Part shown: one piece after another, positions 12,601-23,240 of the stretch
Numbering within the stretch: position 1 is the stretch's first letter
Layout of the letters: the number at the start of each line of letters is the position of its first letter
Source: Ottelia alismoides
Lineage: Eukaryota; Streptophyta; Magnoliopsida; Alismatales; Hydrocharitaceae
Length of the DNA: 64,000 nt
Direction of reading: 5' to 3'
Assembly: GCA_037367405.1 (NCBI GenBank)
Contig: JAZKJV010000087.1
Location: 356,501 to 420,500, forward strand
Program-made: the position numbers and the translations under genes
Notes under the pieces: model-generated
The model's input: only the letters and a program-made list of their open reading frames with translations
The model's database searches: none
Told to the model about the DNA's origin: nothing

Positions 12601-15352
12601 CTTGAAAGAAGGTATGCAACACATATTTGTTTCCTCCTTCGGAGAGCCGACGATACGATCGTCTTCCTGGGTGGCACTGAGGACCAGAATGTCAATGTGG
12701 TACAACTTGCGGACATCTTTGGCCAGCTCTCTTGTCTGGAGACTAACAGGTCCAAGTCAACAGTTATCACCTTTGGGATGAGTGAGGCGGACTGATCCAG
12801 CATAGCGTAGTTAACTGAGTACGCGGTGGGGAATCTCCCTATTCGTTACTTGGGTCTATCACTCGTTGTTGGGAAGCTCAAGTCAACCAATTGGGAGGAG
12901 GTGGTGCAGAGGATGGGTAGAGGCTGGCAGGATGGAAAGCGGTCTCCTTATCTCGTGGGGGAAAGCGGATTCTTCTGAGACACGTCCTCTCTTCCATTCT
13001 GATCTTCTTCCTTTGTACTAGACTGATACCAGTAGGAGTTAGAAGGAAAGTCGAATATTTGATGAGGGCGTTCTTCTGGTCCAACGGAAAGCAACAGGAC
13101 CCTGGGATGCACTTGATATGTTGGGATGATATTACGAGGGGGTGCAAGGAAGGTGGCCTTGGTGTTCGAGATGTGGGGTGTATGAACAAGGCTCTTATTG
13201 CCAAATGGGCAATCTGCAATTGGGGTCCGTCTTCATCTTTGGTGGTTAGGCTTCTAAGGAAGATATATGGGGTTAGAGGCGATATGGAGCCTAGTGGAGT
13301 GAGGTATGAGTCTCCTCTTTGGGCCGGCATTCGTGAGGTCCTGTCGTGGCTCGTGCCTAGACTCAGGCCAAAAGTGGGTAATGGAGAGATCTTCCGATTC
13401 TGGCATGATGATTGGACTGGAGACGGCAGGCTGGAGGTCAGATTCCCTCGCCTCTTTCTGTTGGCAGTCGTGAAGGAGGCGACGCTATCGCAGGTGTCAG
13501 ATGGGGATGTGTGGGCGTCGGCGTTCCTCGCGGACCTCTCGGACCAACGAGTGGAGGAATACCTTAAGATGTTGTACGACCTTCCTCAATCGGGAGATTT
13601 CTCACAGGGAAGAGACCACTTTCATTGGAGTGATAGGAATTTCTCGGTAAAGAAAGCTTACATTGACTTGAGGAAGAGTGAAGAGGAGCTAGACGAAGAG
13701 TTGTGCCAGGACATGAGTATTGTTTGGGCGGCGAAGATTCCGATCAGAGTAAAGGTCTTTCTCTGATGCTTTAGAAGAGGCTATCTCTGCGATAAGGCAA
13801 GGAGGGGACGTCTGTTAGAGGAGCTAGGGCAAGGAGGGGACACTATTGCAAACACGCACTGTGACAGATGCCGTGAAGCAGAGGAGGACTCAGAACATTT
13901 GTTCTTCAATTGCACGATGTCTGGGCGGGTATGGAGAGAGGTGAGGCTGTCTTGGGTGACGAGCGATGGGACAAGGGACTTCTGGATATCGGTCCGAAGG
14001 ATCGGCACCAACTCTATTGATGATTGCTCAAAATCTTTCGTTGTTCTCTGGGCAATTTGGGTCGATCGAAATGAATTAATCTTCAACAACCAGAGGTTTT
14101 ATAGTGAGAATGTAGTAACCCACTATAATGCGCTTTATAATTTCCGGCTATCACGGTAATGTATGATAATCTCTTATAAATGAAATTTTTCCGATGGTGA
14201 CCCCCAAATAGGGGGATTCACCCGTTTTAGTAAATGGTGATTCACCCATTTTAGTATAAAAAACATCACATAGCAAAAAACATGAGGTGTAGGGGAGAAT
14301 ATCTGATTTTCAAAAAATATAATCGAATAAGAACATGCTCTTCTAACATGAAAGACAACATACTATCGATAAGGTAGCATGCAGTAAACCCCAATAGGAG
14401 TAAGGAGCATGACTCTGTATTAGAAGGATCCTGGTGACACCAAAATATGACGGTTTTATCGCTCTGCAACACCATTCTACTGAGAAGTATAGGCATAATT
14501 CGTCTGATATAAGATCCCAAGAGACTTGAAATTTTGAGATAACTGGTCAGACAGAATTCTAAAGCATCATCAGTGTCCACACATTTGACAATAGCAGAAA
14601 AAGATTTTTATTTCAATAATAAAAGTTTTCATAACGATCAAGTAGAGCTGGTGTTCTTGGTGATTAAGAGCACAACAAGGAACCACAATATAAAATTAAT
14701 TACTTCAAATAAAGAGATATTAACGAGTGGAAAAGTGGTGTGACGATGTTTTCCAAGTTGGCATAGCACACACTGAAAATTAGACTGGAGAGATATATGA
14801 GGGAGGACATTGTACAACTTCTATAAAGGAAGATGACCTAATCAAAGATGACATAAATACGAGGAAATCGGTTCAATAGATATGGAAGATCCACTAGCGT
14901 AAGGTGACTGGACCAATATGTACAAATCCCCTCGCTCGTGACGACATCCAATCACTGTGCCCATGAGTATATCCTGAGATACAAGAGAAAGGTAAAAAAT
15001 AAACGTCACTTGATAGAAAAATGATACCTGAGTGCAACCTCCTTGCGAATTGTGTACCGAATTTTCTTATCAAAGCATCGCTCCTTTCGTTTTTCTCGAA
15101 ATCGAATCAGAGAAGCTACCCGCTTTGCTGGAATATTTGAACGACATAGAATATCATCCAAACCCTAGTTGAAAGCAAACTGTGATGTCCGAGATGGATT
15201 TAGGGACAATTGAGCATTTGAGAAAGGTAGAGTTCTGTAAGCAGTTAAAAAGAAATTAATTTTACCCGGTTATCAGGATGACTACTTAATGCCGTACTAG
15301 TAATACTGGTAGGCATTTCACATCTACCGAGAAGAAGCAGCACTGCTTGTAC
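9420..15352 (-). CDS. ZML: TIFY-CCT-GATA transcription factor (ZML/GATA24-like), exons 2-8 visible, first exon(s) missing
   Basis: Seven minus-strand exons at 15352-15266, 15164-15028, 11377-11258, 11077-10972, 10390-10322, 10216-10128 and 9603-9420. All introns are GT-AG, the phases agree at every junction, and the exons total 792 bases (263 residues plus stop). The product starts inside the TIFY domain (VQAVLLLLG), continues into a CCT domain ([20 protein letters not shown]... then MQRRKGQF) and then a GATA finger (CQNC, 20 residues, CNAC). That order and the 20-residue finger loop are diagnostic of the plant ZIM/ZML GATA group. These are nuclear DNA-binding proteins; Arabidopsis members take part in cry1-dependent light responses. 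No stop or frameshift is visible. The TIF[F/Y]xG-bearing exon is not found upstream, where transposons fill the sequence. The last exon is the least certain part. Confidence 0.9.
10128..10216 (-). CDS. ZML: ZML-like gene exon 7: acidic tail
   Basis: 89 bases. Acceptor CTACCAG and donor GT|GTGAGTAA. Encodes [20 protein letters not shown] and nine more residues, not recognised beyond being a plausible acidic C-terminal region. Reading on without splicing would stop after one codon, but the strong GTGAGT donor argues for continuation. Confidence 0.72.
10322..10390 (-). CDS. ZML: ZML-like gene exon 6: post-finger basic tail
   Basis: 69 bases, 23 codons in phase 0. Starts GTLRSPTK, the normal continuation of the GATA finger (family form GTLRDLSK). 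Acceptor TTGCAG, donor CAG|GTATGG. Confidence 0.88.
10972..11077 (-). CDS. ZML: ZML-like gene exon 5: GATA zinc finger
   Basis: 106 bases. Acceptor CTCTAG and donor AAG|GTATTA. Encodes [20 protein letters not shown] and then [15 protein letters not shown]: four zinc-binding cysteines with C-X2-C-X20-C-X2-C spacing and the invariant GP.G....CNACGL core. This single-finger form binds GATA-type DNA sites. Confidence 0.96.
11258..11377 (-). CDS. ZML: ZML-like gene exon 4: CCT end and linker
   Basis: 120 bases. The first base completes an Arg codon split by the intron, then [13 protein letters not shown] closes the CCT domain. A Ser/Thr/Gln/Asn-rich linker follows up to the GATA finger. The intron upstream is about 3.65 kb because of transposon insertions. 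Confidence 0.93.
11742..11890 (-). repeat. 3' LTR of copia fragment J with a (CA)n tract
   Basis: Minus-strand TGTAATAGGA to CTATAGCA, preceded by GCGGGGGAG (polypurine tract). Contains a CA dinucleotide run at about 11860-11877. Confidence 0.65.
11742..12586 (-). mobile_element. Copia fragment J (antisense, within the ZML intron)
   Basis: On the minus strand from 12586: an RT start with '[13 protein letters not shown]', then after a deletion an RNase H tail ([14 protein letters not shown], 'ADIFTKAL'-type end at 11927-12190), then a polypurine tract and a TG...CA LTR of 149 bases (11742-11890). The LTR length and tail match the copia family of elements A, D and E. The 5' half is missing: it stops where the LINE begins. 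It is transcribed as part of the host intron, in sense to the gene. Confidence 0.8.
12587..14190 (+). mobile_element. 5'-truncated L1-type LINE
   Basis: Begins abruptly inside the reverse transcriptase at the FADD box region ([11 protein letters not shown] near 12650) and runs through the thumb ('[10 protein letters not shown]' near 12845), a connection region and the zinc-binding RT C-terminus (C-X2-C...H...[19 protein letters not shown] near 13860) to a stop near 14157. Several stops and a frameshift occur between 12790 and 13060. The 5' truncation at the RT is usual for LINE insertions. It abuts the antisense copia fragment, so one interrupts the other. Confidence 0.85.
13059..14159 (+). 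pseudogene. LINE ORF2 C-terminal part, one in-frame stop
   Basis: Open 13059-13766, TGA, then open in the same frame to TAA at 14157-14159. Key words are [30 protein letters not shown] and the RT zinc-binding cluster ending '[15 protein letters not shown]'. Only the TGA at 13764 breaks this 1.1-kb stretch. Confidence 0.85.
15028..15164 (-). CDS. ZML: ZML-like gene exon 3: CCT domain, first part
   Basis: 137 bases, acceptor CAACTAG and donor CAG|GTATCA. Encodes [20 protein letters not shown] followed by [11 protein letters not shown](R), the basic core of the CCT domain (nuclear localisation and protein interaction). It is separated from exon 2 by an ordinary 101-base intron. Confidence 0.95.
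15266..15352 (-). CDS. ZML: ZML-like gene exon 2: second half of TIFY domain
   Basis: 29 codons in phase 0. Acceptor TTGCAG, donor CGG|GTAAAA. It begins VQAVLLLLG, the well-conserved second half of the TIFY (ZIM) domain that mediates protein dimerisation. The exon boundary directly before this motif is typical for the family. Confidence 0.88.
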
Positions 15353-15698
15353 CTGCAATGTTCACAATTCTAACAAAGATGAGGATTCAATAAATGTCAG
15401 TTAACATCAATGAGGATTTTCAGTATATATAGAGGTGTAATGCGATAAATAATGACTATACTTGGTATATGAGAAGATATTTGTCCATAGGAAGCACAAT
15501 AAGGCAACATGCAAATCTATATACCTTGAATGTCAGAAATGTTAGGTTATTGAGAAAGATGCAACTTTAATGAATATCAAAATAATAATGAAAATGAAAT
15601 TTATTGACCGTATTAATCTATATATTCTTGTTTTTGCTACATTGCTGTTTAGTGTTTGCACGTTGTGAGATAGATAACCAGATTATTTGGGATAGAGT
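15353..15698 (-). other. Intronic sequence upstream of exon 2
   Basis: About 350 bases of AT-rich DNA between exon 2 and the TSD of copia A. No coding sequence resembling the first half of a TIFY domain on the minus strand. Confidence 0.5.
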
Positions 15699-15806
15699 TG
15701 TATATATATATATATTTACGTGTATGTAATATTTATGTATTTTACTTTTCTTTTCATCCATCCTGGGATTCAAGGAATTGAGTAACCTTCATTATTTTTC
15801 CCAACA
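15699..15806 (+). repeat. 5' LTR of copia A (internally deleted)
   Basis: TGTATATATA...TTTTTCCCAACA. Compared with the 3' LTR it lacks the middle part carrying the TATA-like 'CTATATAAGAGAGCC', so it has probably lost its promoter. Confidence 0.88.
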
Positions 15807-15818
15807 TGGTATCAAAGC
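15807..15818 (+). other. Primer binding site of copia A
   Basis: TGGTATCAAAGC, initiator tRNA-Met type with one change (usual TGGTATCAGAGC). Confidence 0.85.
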
Positions 15819-16321
15819 GGTCGTCCTAGATCGGAGTTTAGTACCATATCCCTAAACCTAGCCACACCCGTCACCCTCACCTCCTTCGTACATCGCCGCC
15901 GCCGGCGGCCGTCTCTCCATCACCATTGTCATCATGTTTCTTCGTCGCCGGCACATTTCTCTGCAGCCGCTCGGCCGTCCTCGGGACACCGATTCGTCGC
16001 TACTCGGTCGTTCTCGGAACACCGACCCATCTCTCTGTTGTCGTCGTGGCTGCTCGCCGCTGCTACTGGGTGGATGTTACCACACCCTTTCTCTTTTCTC
16101 TCTATTTGTAGTTGTCAGTTTCTCGTCATCGACTCATTGCTATTGCGGCTAGCCGTCACCGGCTCCGAGCCCATAGTCCTTGCATCGGCATTCGTTGAGG
16201 ATTGATGGATTTGTGCATAAGTCTACATATACATTAAAATCCACATGTCTGTGTAAGCACTCATCATTTGGTCTACAAAATCCTAATGATCTTCATCTAG
16301 CAATATATCAGAAAACAAAGA

Positions 16322-17271
16322 TGATGTACCCGCCACATCTGCCTTCAGAGGTCCAATGCCAATTATCAAGATGGATGGGATGAACTATGAGCTCTGGGCT
16401 ATACAGTTCATGAGCCTTACGAAGTCTAATAGTAAGAAGCACATTCTTACCAAGGAGGAGCCGGTGGAGAAAACTGGGTTTAATGCCTCGTGGGAGGCGG
16501 ATGATGCATACACCAAAGTTTGGCATTCAGGTACATTGACGATAGAGATTGGCAATGATGTGTTACATCAGCCCACCGCTAAGGCGATGTGGGATATCCT
16601 CGCAACAACTTATTCTCAGGCGAGGAATGAGATCAAGATCCTCCAACTTCAGCATGATATATTTACTGTCAAGCAAAATGAATGACCCCTTTATTAGTTG
16701 TATACATCCTTGCGTGGAATGTTTGAGAAGTTCCACAGATGCATGCCTCTCACAGCTACTCCTGAGCAGCAAAAGACATAGGAATGCTACCATGGTTGGT
16801 TTACTCTTAGCAGCCCTTAATCTTGAGTATGATGTTGCTCGCTCACAGATTCTCGTGGATGCTACTATTCCTCCAATAGTGGAAGCTTTCCACAGGCTTA
16901 GCAGGATTACTATCCCGTCCACTGCTACAAGTCAGACTTCTTCAGCAATGGCTGCCTCTCGAGGTCGAGGAGGTTCTTACCAGTTCTGTGGGCGTGGATC
17001 TCGTAGCAGAGGAGGCCGTTTACGTCAATCCTGCATTTACTGTCATCAATCAGGATATTTAGAGAATACATGTTATTCCAAACATGGTTTTCCTACATAT
17101 GCTCGGGTTGCTGAGCAAGTTGAGTCTGTGGTTGCTTCCTCTTCAGATCAAAGATTTTATGAACATGTAGCACGATTGAGGGGTATTATGCCTCCTACCA
17201 GACCCATTACTTCTTCATCTGCCTCAGGAAGTCACTTAGAAGTGGCTGCTTCAGCATCTTCTAGTACCTAA
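16322..17271 (+). pseudogene. gag: Copia A gag
   Basis: Starts with the family segment 'PIIKMDGMNYELWAIQF' and contains WEADDAYTKVWHSG and 'MWDILATTYSQARNEIKILQ'. A TGA at 16681 and a frame change follow, then TIPPIVEAFHRLSRITIP and a CCHC knuckle C-IYCHQSGYLENTCYSKHGFP. The original start codon has been lost. Confidence 0.85.
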
Positions 17272-18081
17272 GGTAGTACTTATGCACTTACTAGTTGTAG
17301 CGGTTCTGAGGTTATAGAATGGATTGTGAATTCCGATGCTACACATCACTTGTGTAGAGATAGAGATCAACTTAGAAGTTATAACGTACAAATAAGTGCG
17401 TCCAGGGAGAACTGTGGTGCTAACAGATGAGACTCATTCCCTGATTGCAAGACTGGAGCAGATTAGCTTGACATCCTCTATGCGCCTACAAAATGTGTTA
17501 CATGCGCATGATTTTTCTATGAATATGTTATCTATTAGTCAATTATGAAGGACCTACATTGTCGAGGTATGTTTAACCCATCTTCTCTTGTATTTCAGGT
17601 TATCCTTATGGGCAAGGTGATTGGTTGTAGCCGTGAGCAGGGCGGCCTCTATCGCTTGGTTCTAACCCCTTATGCATGTATTTCCTCCCATTCTGTTGGA
17701 TCTGCCTCACCTTTACATGGCATCTGCGCTTTGGTCATCTTCCGCTATAGAAAATGTGTCGTGTTCTATTTCAGATTTCTCCTCGCTTGTCTTTTCATGT
17801 GAAACGTGTCAGTTGGGAAAGCATCATCGATCTATTTCCCATAGTCGTTAGAGTAGGAGCAGTAGCTTCAATTTTGAATTGTTTCATATTGATATTTGGG
17901 TCCAAGTTGTGTACCCGATCATCAAGGACATAGGTTTTATCTTGTAGTTGTGGATGATTTCACTCGTTTGTCATGGGTATTTTTGTTAAAGAATAAATAT
18001 GAAGCAGGAGATATTATCAAAAACCTTATTAATGAAGTGCAAAATGTGTTTTCTTTATTTGTGAAATTCGTAAGAACTGAC
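17272..18081 (+). pseudogene. Copia A protease and first half of integrase
   Basis: Degenerate protease start (MDCEFRCYTSLV-type frame broken; the family motif is DSGTTHHLC), then GAG-pre-integrase and the integrase core segment 'DHQGHRFYLVVVDDFTRLSW' ending KFVRTD, where the second catalytic Asp is immediately followed by the lone LTR. Confidence 0.75.
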
Positions 18082-20396
18082 TGTTAGCCAAGTGAGCCTG
18101 AGGCGAACCGTTCTTACAATAAATGTATATATGAATTATCAATAAAAGTTATTAATTGTTTCACTCCCTTTCTGATATTAAATGAATGAATGCACTATAA
18201 GGTCCCTCTGTACAATTAGGGTTATGTACCATGGCCGACTTGATAATCATACAGCTGTTGATTCATTAACTGAATCATAGAGGTTGGTGCTTGGATGAAT
18301 ATCTAAGGAGTTAAATTGAGGACTCATCAAGAACGGTCAAATGATTGTTAAGAGATGATCTCCAGCCTGAGTAGGAGATGACAATCCTTTTCTCATTAAA
18401 GCTAATACTTGACCGACCTCTTGATGTAGGTCCTCTGCATGGGAATAGTGATTCAGAGGTGTCAGATTAGTTAGGTCAAAGAATTGACTTAATGAGATCG
18501 AGATAACCTAAGTCCCATGTTGAATGCTGTCACAATATAAACACACATCCTCTGACCAGAGACATGTGTGTTACTATATGTCTGAGTGTGTACATTTGGC
18601 AGAACAATAGGTTGATGACCTAACCAAGGTCTATACACTGGTGAGCTGGTGTGCATGTAAGGGCATATGAGTAATACGATCTCTCAAAGGGATCATACAG
18701 GTTCACTTGTGAATCAAAAGACATGAGCTTACTCATGAGGTATTGGGACCGGTCAAATTCCATGCATGGTCATTGTGCTTTGGAAGCATGACAAGAATTT
18801 GAAGGTATGATATATGCTTTGGGAAAGCATATGATCGATACCGATTCCCAATGACCAAGATTGAGAAACTTGATGATTAAACCCTAAAGATGATTGTAAA
18901 ATTGATCTATATCTTTGTGTTTATCATAGGTCTTCCAATATGCAGGATGTACATGTGTTAGGAATACGTGAGGGGGATGTGATCATAAACGATTGTATAA
19001 TCATGACGCTCCTATTCCGAGGGAGTGATGAAACAGGTTTGAATTTTAGTGACTCCTCTCAGTAGAGAAGTAATCTGATCTTGGTCCACATATTGGACAT
19101 AGATCTGAATGAGATTCAGATACAATGAGAAGACTAGATTTGTGGTCTTGATTTAATCAAGTATCTATGAGAGGTCCGTGAGATCTGGATTTGAGATGTG
19201 ATCTCAACATCCAAGTCACTGTATGTGGAACAATACAATCGCCCTATCCTTCTCTCCAAGTATCTGCAGAGAAAGCAGTTGAATTATATGTAAGCATTGT
19301 GAAATGAGACAATTAAATGTGATTTAATTATCTTGAATGATGTGAATTTGATTCACATTATTGGGATGCATGTGAATGTTTATCCAATATAATTTAAATG
19401 TGATTTAATTATTATAGATAAGAATAATGTAGATAACAATATCTAATTATTCATAATATATTATATATGTGATTTATAATGTATTAGAGAGAGCTTATTA
19501 TGATTTAAATTTGTTAATTAATTATTGGTGTGAATTGGATTCACATTGGATAATTAATTGAAAATGTAAATCACATTTTATTTTGGGTTGTGAATGAGAA
19601 TCGCAAATTTTCCAATGGCAAGACTGCAATATTCTCAAAATAATTATGAATTATTTGTGTAGAATAATTTACAGCAAATGTTGTTGTAGAAATCTTGGAG
19701 ATTTTCAAGGATTGATGCAATCTCATGAGATTGCATGAGATTGCATCTACCATGAGATATGGTGGACGACCACCATCTCCTATAAGGAAATTAGTAGTCG
19801 TCCCACCAATCATCATGGAATGATGTAATTTCCATGCAAGAATCTCCATGTTTGCTTGATTTAATTAAGGATTGAATTATATTTTGATTTATCAAATATA
19901 TTTAATCTAAATTAAATTAATTGTTATTGTGTTTTTACCAACAACATCTGACCATTGAAAGAAGCACAAATCAATCTCATCCATTGATTTTGTGTGTCCC
20001 ATGTATTGTGATCCATGGACTCCCAAACCCTATATAAAGAGAGTCACCTTATGCTCTCAAGGGGTTAAATAATTAACAAGAAGCTCTCTCCTCTCTCTCT
20101 CTACATTCACGTCCTCTCTCCCTCTCTCTCCATTGGTGGCCGTCCATCAAGACCTAGAGAAGGAGTCTTCGTCGTCACTTCGCCTTTGTGTCGCCGCCTC
20201 GATGACTCTCGATTCTCCATCTTCTTTGGTATGCCTCGCTCACGAAGAAGACGTTTGATCTCGTGCGACGAGATCAGGAGTTCCTACGCTTGGATCAACA
20301 TCTTGGATCATGTGGTTTCATCGCATGAAAAAAATTTTAAATTCCGCTGCATAGAACAACTAGTGCGACTAGTCGTTCTCGATCGTATATCCTTCA
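18082..20396 (+). repeat. Lone 2.3-kb LTR inside copia A integrase
   Basis: Begins TGTTAGCCAAGTGAGCC and ends ...TATCCTTCA. Removing it rejoins integrase codons RTD and NALEF. It carries a promoter-like segment, TATATAAAG at 20031, followed by a CT-rich leader. No coding domain is present. Flanks (CTGAC and TTGAA) match only 3 of 5 bases, so the TSD has decayed or the ends are slightly off. It is most likely a solo LTR formed by LTR-LTR recombination; the superfamily is not settled. Confidence 0.75.
20031..20039 (+). promoter_or_regulatory. TATA box of the lone LTR
   Basis: TATATAAAG, followed by a C/T-rich leader from about 20080. Position about 2 kb into the LTR suggests a long U3. Confidence 0.5.
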
Positions 20397-20890
20397 TTGA
20401 AAATGCTTTGGAATTCTGTACTCATGCTCTCCCAAAATTCTTTTTAACACATGGTGCTTTCCATTAAACATCATGTGTCTATACTCCCAACAAAATGGTG
20501 TTGCGGAGAGAAAACATCGCCATTTGCTTGATGCCACCAGAACTATCCTCATTCAAAGTCGTGCTCCGTATTCCTTTTGGGCGATGTTGTCCTTACAACA
20601 TGCTATCTTGTAATCGCATGCCCTCATCTGTCTTTGGTGAGAAAGTTCCTTTTTCCCTTGCATTTCCTGATAAAGATTTATTCTCATTCAATCCTCATGT
20701 TTTTGGCTTAGTTTTCTTTGTTCATCAACTGTCTCCGGGTCTTGACAAGCACTCTCCTAAAGTTGTCAAGTATGCCTTTGTTGGGTACTCCAGAACACAA
20801 AAGCGGTATATATGCTATGATCCACTGCGCATGAAGTATTATGTTGGTGAATAGTGATGATGTCACCTTTTGCGAGTCAGTGATGTAGTT
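20397..20890 (+). pseudogene. Copia A integrase, C-terminal half
   Basis: Continues NALEFCTHALPKFF and then, with a shifted frame, 'NKMVLRRENIAICL'-region sequence; in the other frame NGVAERKHRHLLDAT keeps the catalytic Glu. It ends with HQLSPGLDKHSPKVVKYAFV, the family C-terminal segment. Confidence 0.8.
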
Positions 20891-20939
20891 TTCTCCTACA
20901 GGTGATAGGTTGACTTCGTTAGACTTTGATGATGAAATC

Positions 20940-21060
20940 TACATGCCACCTTTACCACCATTACCACCTTCACCACCATTACCACCTTTACCACCAGTGC
21001 CACCATCACCACCTTCACCTCCTCCTATGCTCTCATCTCCTATTGTCTCAGTCCCACCAT
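20940..21060 (+). repeat. Proline-rich microsatellite-like linker of copia A
   Basis: Imperfect repeats of CCACCTTTACCACCATTA-type units encode a (P-L/S-P-P)n tract between integrase and RT. Elements D and E have shorter proline stretches at the same position, so this has expanded. Confidence 0.7.
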
Positions 21061-21299
21061 TACCACATTACTATACACGATGGTCTGCTTCTTCTCATGG
21101 TCACTACTTATCATCTAGAATGCATCAGGTGTGCTCTGAATACATTGTTCCTAATAATGGTCTGATGCTTTTCCTGAGCAGGGTTCTCTACAAGGAAAAA
21201 ACATATATGTTGATGATCTGGACATGGCTATTGCAATTCGAAAGTAGAAACGTAGTTGTGCATCATATCCTCTTGCATCTCAGGTCTCCTTTTATCACA

Positions 21300-22850
21300 T
21301 GACTGGAGAGTTCAAGAAGTTTGTTGTTGTGTTGTCTGCTGTGGAAATTCCACGACCTTATGAGGAGGCTTTGAAGGATAGTAGGTGGTGCCTTGCTATG
21401 GAAGGAGAGATGGTTGCTTTACAGTCTTGTGGTACCTGGAGCTTGGTTCATACCCCTAGTGGAGCATCTGTTGTCAGTTGCAAGTGGGTGATTAGTATTA
21501 AACATCATGCAGATGGGAGGGTGGATATGTATAAAGCCTGACCGGTTGCTCATGGCTTTACTCAGACATATGGAGTGGATTAGCTGGACACATTCTCGCC
21601 AGTTGCTTGTCATTCCACTCTACGTGTTCTTTTTTCTGTTGTTGTGGTACGTGATTGGCCTCTCTTTCAGCCTAATGTTAAAAATACCTTTTTGTATGGC
21701 GATCTATAGGAAGAGGTATACATGCAATAGCCTGTTGAGTTTGCTGCCGAGGGGAGTATCCACAGATTTGCAGGCTTCATAAGGCAATATATGGCCTTAA
21801 ACAGAGTCCAAGGGCATGGTTCAGAAGCTCTCGGATTTAATTGAGAAGCAGGGAATTCATAGGTCAAATGTGGATCATTCACTGTTCATACATAAACTTC
21901 CATAGGTACGATGGTTATTATGATATCTTGTGGTTGTAGATAATTTCACTATTTGCAAAGGAATTTATGTACCAACAATTTGTTACCAAGGAACTTGGCA
22001 CCCTACAGTATTTCTTGGGGTTAGAATTTTCCAGAAATTAACAAGGTCTTGTGATGACCCAACGAAAGTATGTGACATATATGCTAGTTCGGAGAAGAAT
22101 GATTGGATATCGACCTGTTACCACTCCTATGGACCCTAGTATGAGGCTATATGATGATGATACAGAGGAGGTGGACAAGAGAAGATACAGAGAGTTGGTG
22201 GAAAAGTTTCTTTTTGTTACTATAACTAGGCCAGATATCTCATTTGCAGTTAACCGGTTGAGTCAATTCATGGAGCACCCTTACCGATACACATGGATGT
22301 TGTCTATATGATATTGAGTTATCTCAAATCTTCTCTAGGTGCAGGATTGCTATTCAGAAAAGGGACAATACTCATTGTTTCTGCATGCGATGATGTAGAC
22401 TGTGCAAGATGTCCAAAGGATAGAAAGTCCACTTCGGCCTTTGCGATATTTGTTGGCAGTTCTCTCGTCTCTTGGAAGAGTTTGAAGCAAATTGTGGTCA
22501 CCAGGTCCAACGATGAGTCTGAATATAGGGTTATGGCACAAGCCAGTACAAAAATGATGAGGGTTTGAGCAGTTTAGTAGATTTACATATAGATATACCT
22601 CTTCCTATGCAACTACAATGTGAACATCGAGAAGCTCTATTTATTGCAAACAATCCCGCATTTCATGAGGACTAAGCATATTGAAGTGAATTGTCACTAT
22701 ACAAGAGACATGATTCAGAAAAATTTTATCTCTACCTCACATGTCAGCTCTGGAGACCAAAGGGCGGACATCTTCACCAAGGCTTTACTCAGAGGGCCTT
22801 TCCATAAATGTTCATCTATGAGTACGATTGCTATCTATGCTCCATCTTGA
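21300..22850 (+). pseudogene. Copia A reverse transcriptase and RNase H
   Basis: RT begins 'PRPYEEALKDSRWCLAMEGE', with SCKWVISIKHHADG. Stops at 21539 and 21582 and several shifts follow. RNase H is recognisable from AGLLFRKGTILIVSACDDVD to TKHIEVNCHY and 'ADIFTKALLRGPFHK' (stop near 22849). Not functional. Confidence 0.85.
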
Positions 22851-22857
22851 ACGGGAG

Positions 22858-23002
22858 TGTAGATATATATTTACGTCAATGTACTTTTATGTATTTTCTT
22901 GTTCTTTCCGTCCAACTTATGTAATTTAACCATAGGTCTCTTCTCTATATAAGAGAGCCTAGAGCTCAAGGAATAGAATAACTTTCGTTCTTTTTCCCAA
23001 CA
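22858..23002 (+). repeat. 3' LTR of copia A
   Basis: 145 bases, TGTAGATATATATTTACG to TTTTTCCCAACA, directly after a purine tract (ACGGGAG). Contains CTATATAAGAGAGCC, a TATA-like promoter core. TSD AGAGT follows. Confidence 0.92.
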
Positions 23003-23051
23003 AGAGTATGTGTTAGATTTTATCAAAACAATAAAGTTGATAAATAGATTA

Positions 23052-23240
23052 TGTTGATGTATTCATGTTTTTCATTATTTCTACTTAATCCTAAGGATAC
23101 TCGTAAAGTTTTGGCTATTCTCTCTACTGTTTCATTTTTACATAAGAAACAGAGAGCCTCCTGCAAGAAATTCCTTTTCCCTCTTTACAGTATCAAAGAG
23201 ACAGTCCTAGATTGACGTTCTATATCTTTTTGACATATCC
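23052..23240 (+). repeat. Degenerate copia LTR and leader remnant
   Basis: A stretch ending in a CCCTCTTTACA-like LTR end followed by GTATCAAAGAGACAGTCCTAG, which matches copia primer-site/leader sequence with changes. No coding region follows. Confidence 0.4.

Larger units (their letters stand above)
11378..15027 (-). other. Transposon-loaded intron of the ZML-like gene
   Basis: 3.65 kb between the two CCT exons. It holds an antisense copia fragment (11742-12586) and a plus-strand LINE tail (12587-14190). The rest (11378-11741 and 14191-15027) is unremarkable intronic DNA. Near 14205-14255 there is a short tandem duplication of a 'GATTCACCC.TTTTAGTA' word. Donor and acceptor at both ends remain canonical. 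Confidence 0.75.
15699..23002 (+). mobile_element. Copia A: full-length but decayed Ty1/copia element
   Basis: LTRs at 15699-15806 and 22858-23002, tRNA-Met primer site at 15807, and a perfect 5-bp target duplication AGAGT (15694-15698 and 23003-23007). Order: gag, protease, integrase, RT, RNase H, as in Ty1/copia. The integrase is split by a 2.3-kb lone LTR (18082-20396). Stops and shifts occur throughout, and the RT active site is degraded (VVDN where YVDD is expected, near 21940). The two LTRs differ by a deletion of about 40 bases in the left one. It is in the same family as D and E. Confidence 0.92.

Noticed and set aside
20900..21060. Proline-rich repeats considered as an extensin-like host protein
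   Set aside because: In frame and in place as the linker between integrase and RT of copia A; D and E have the same linker.
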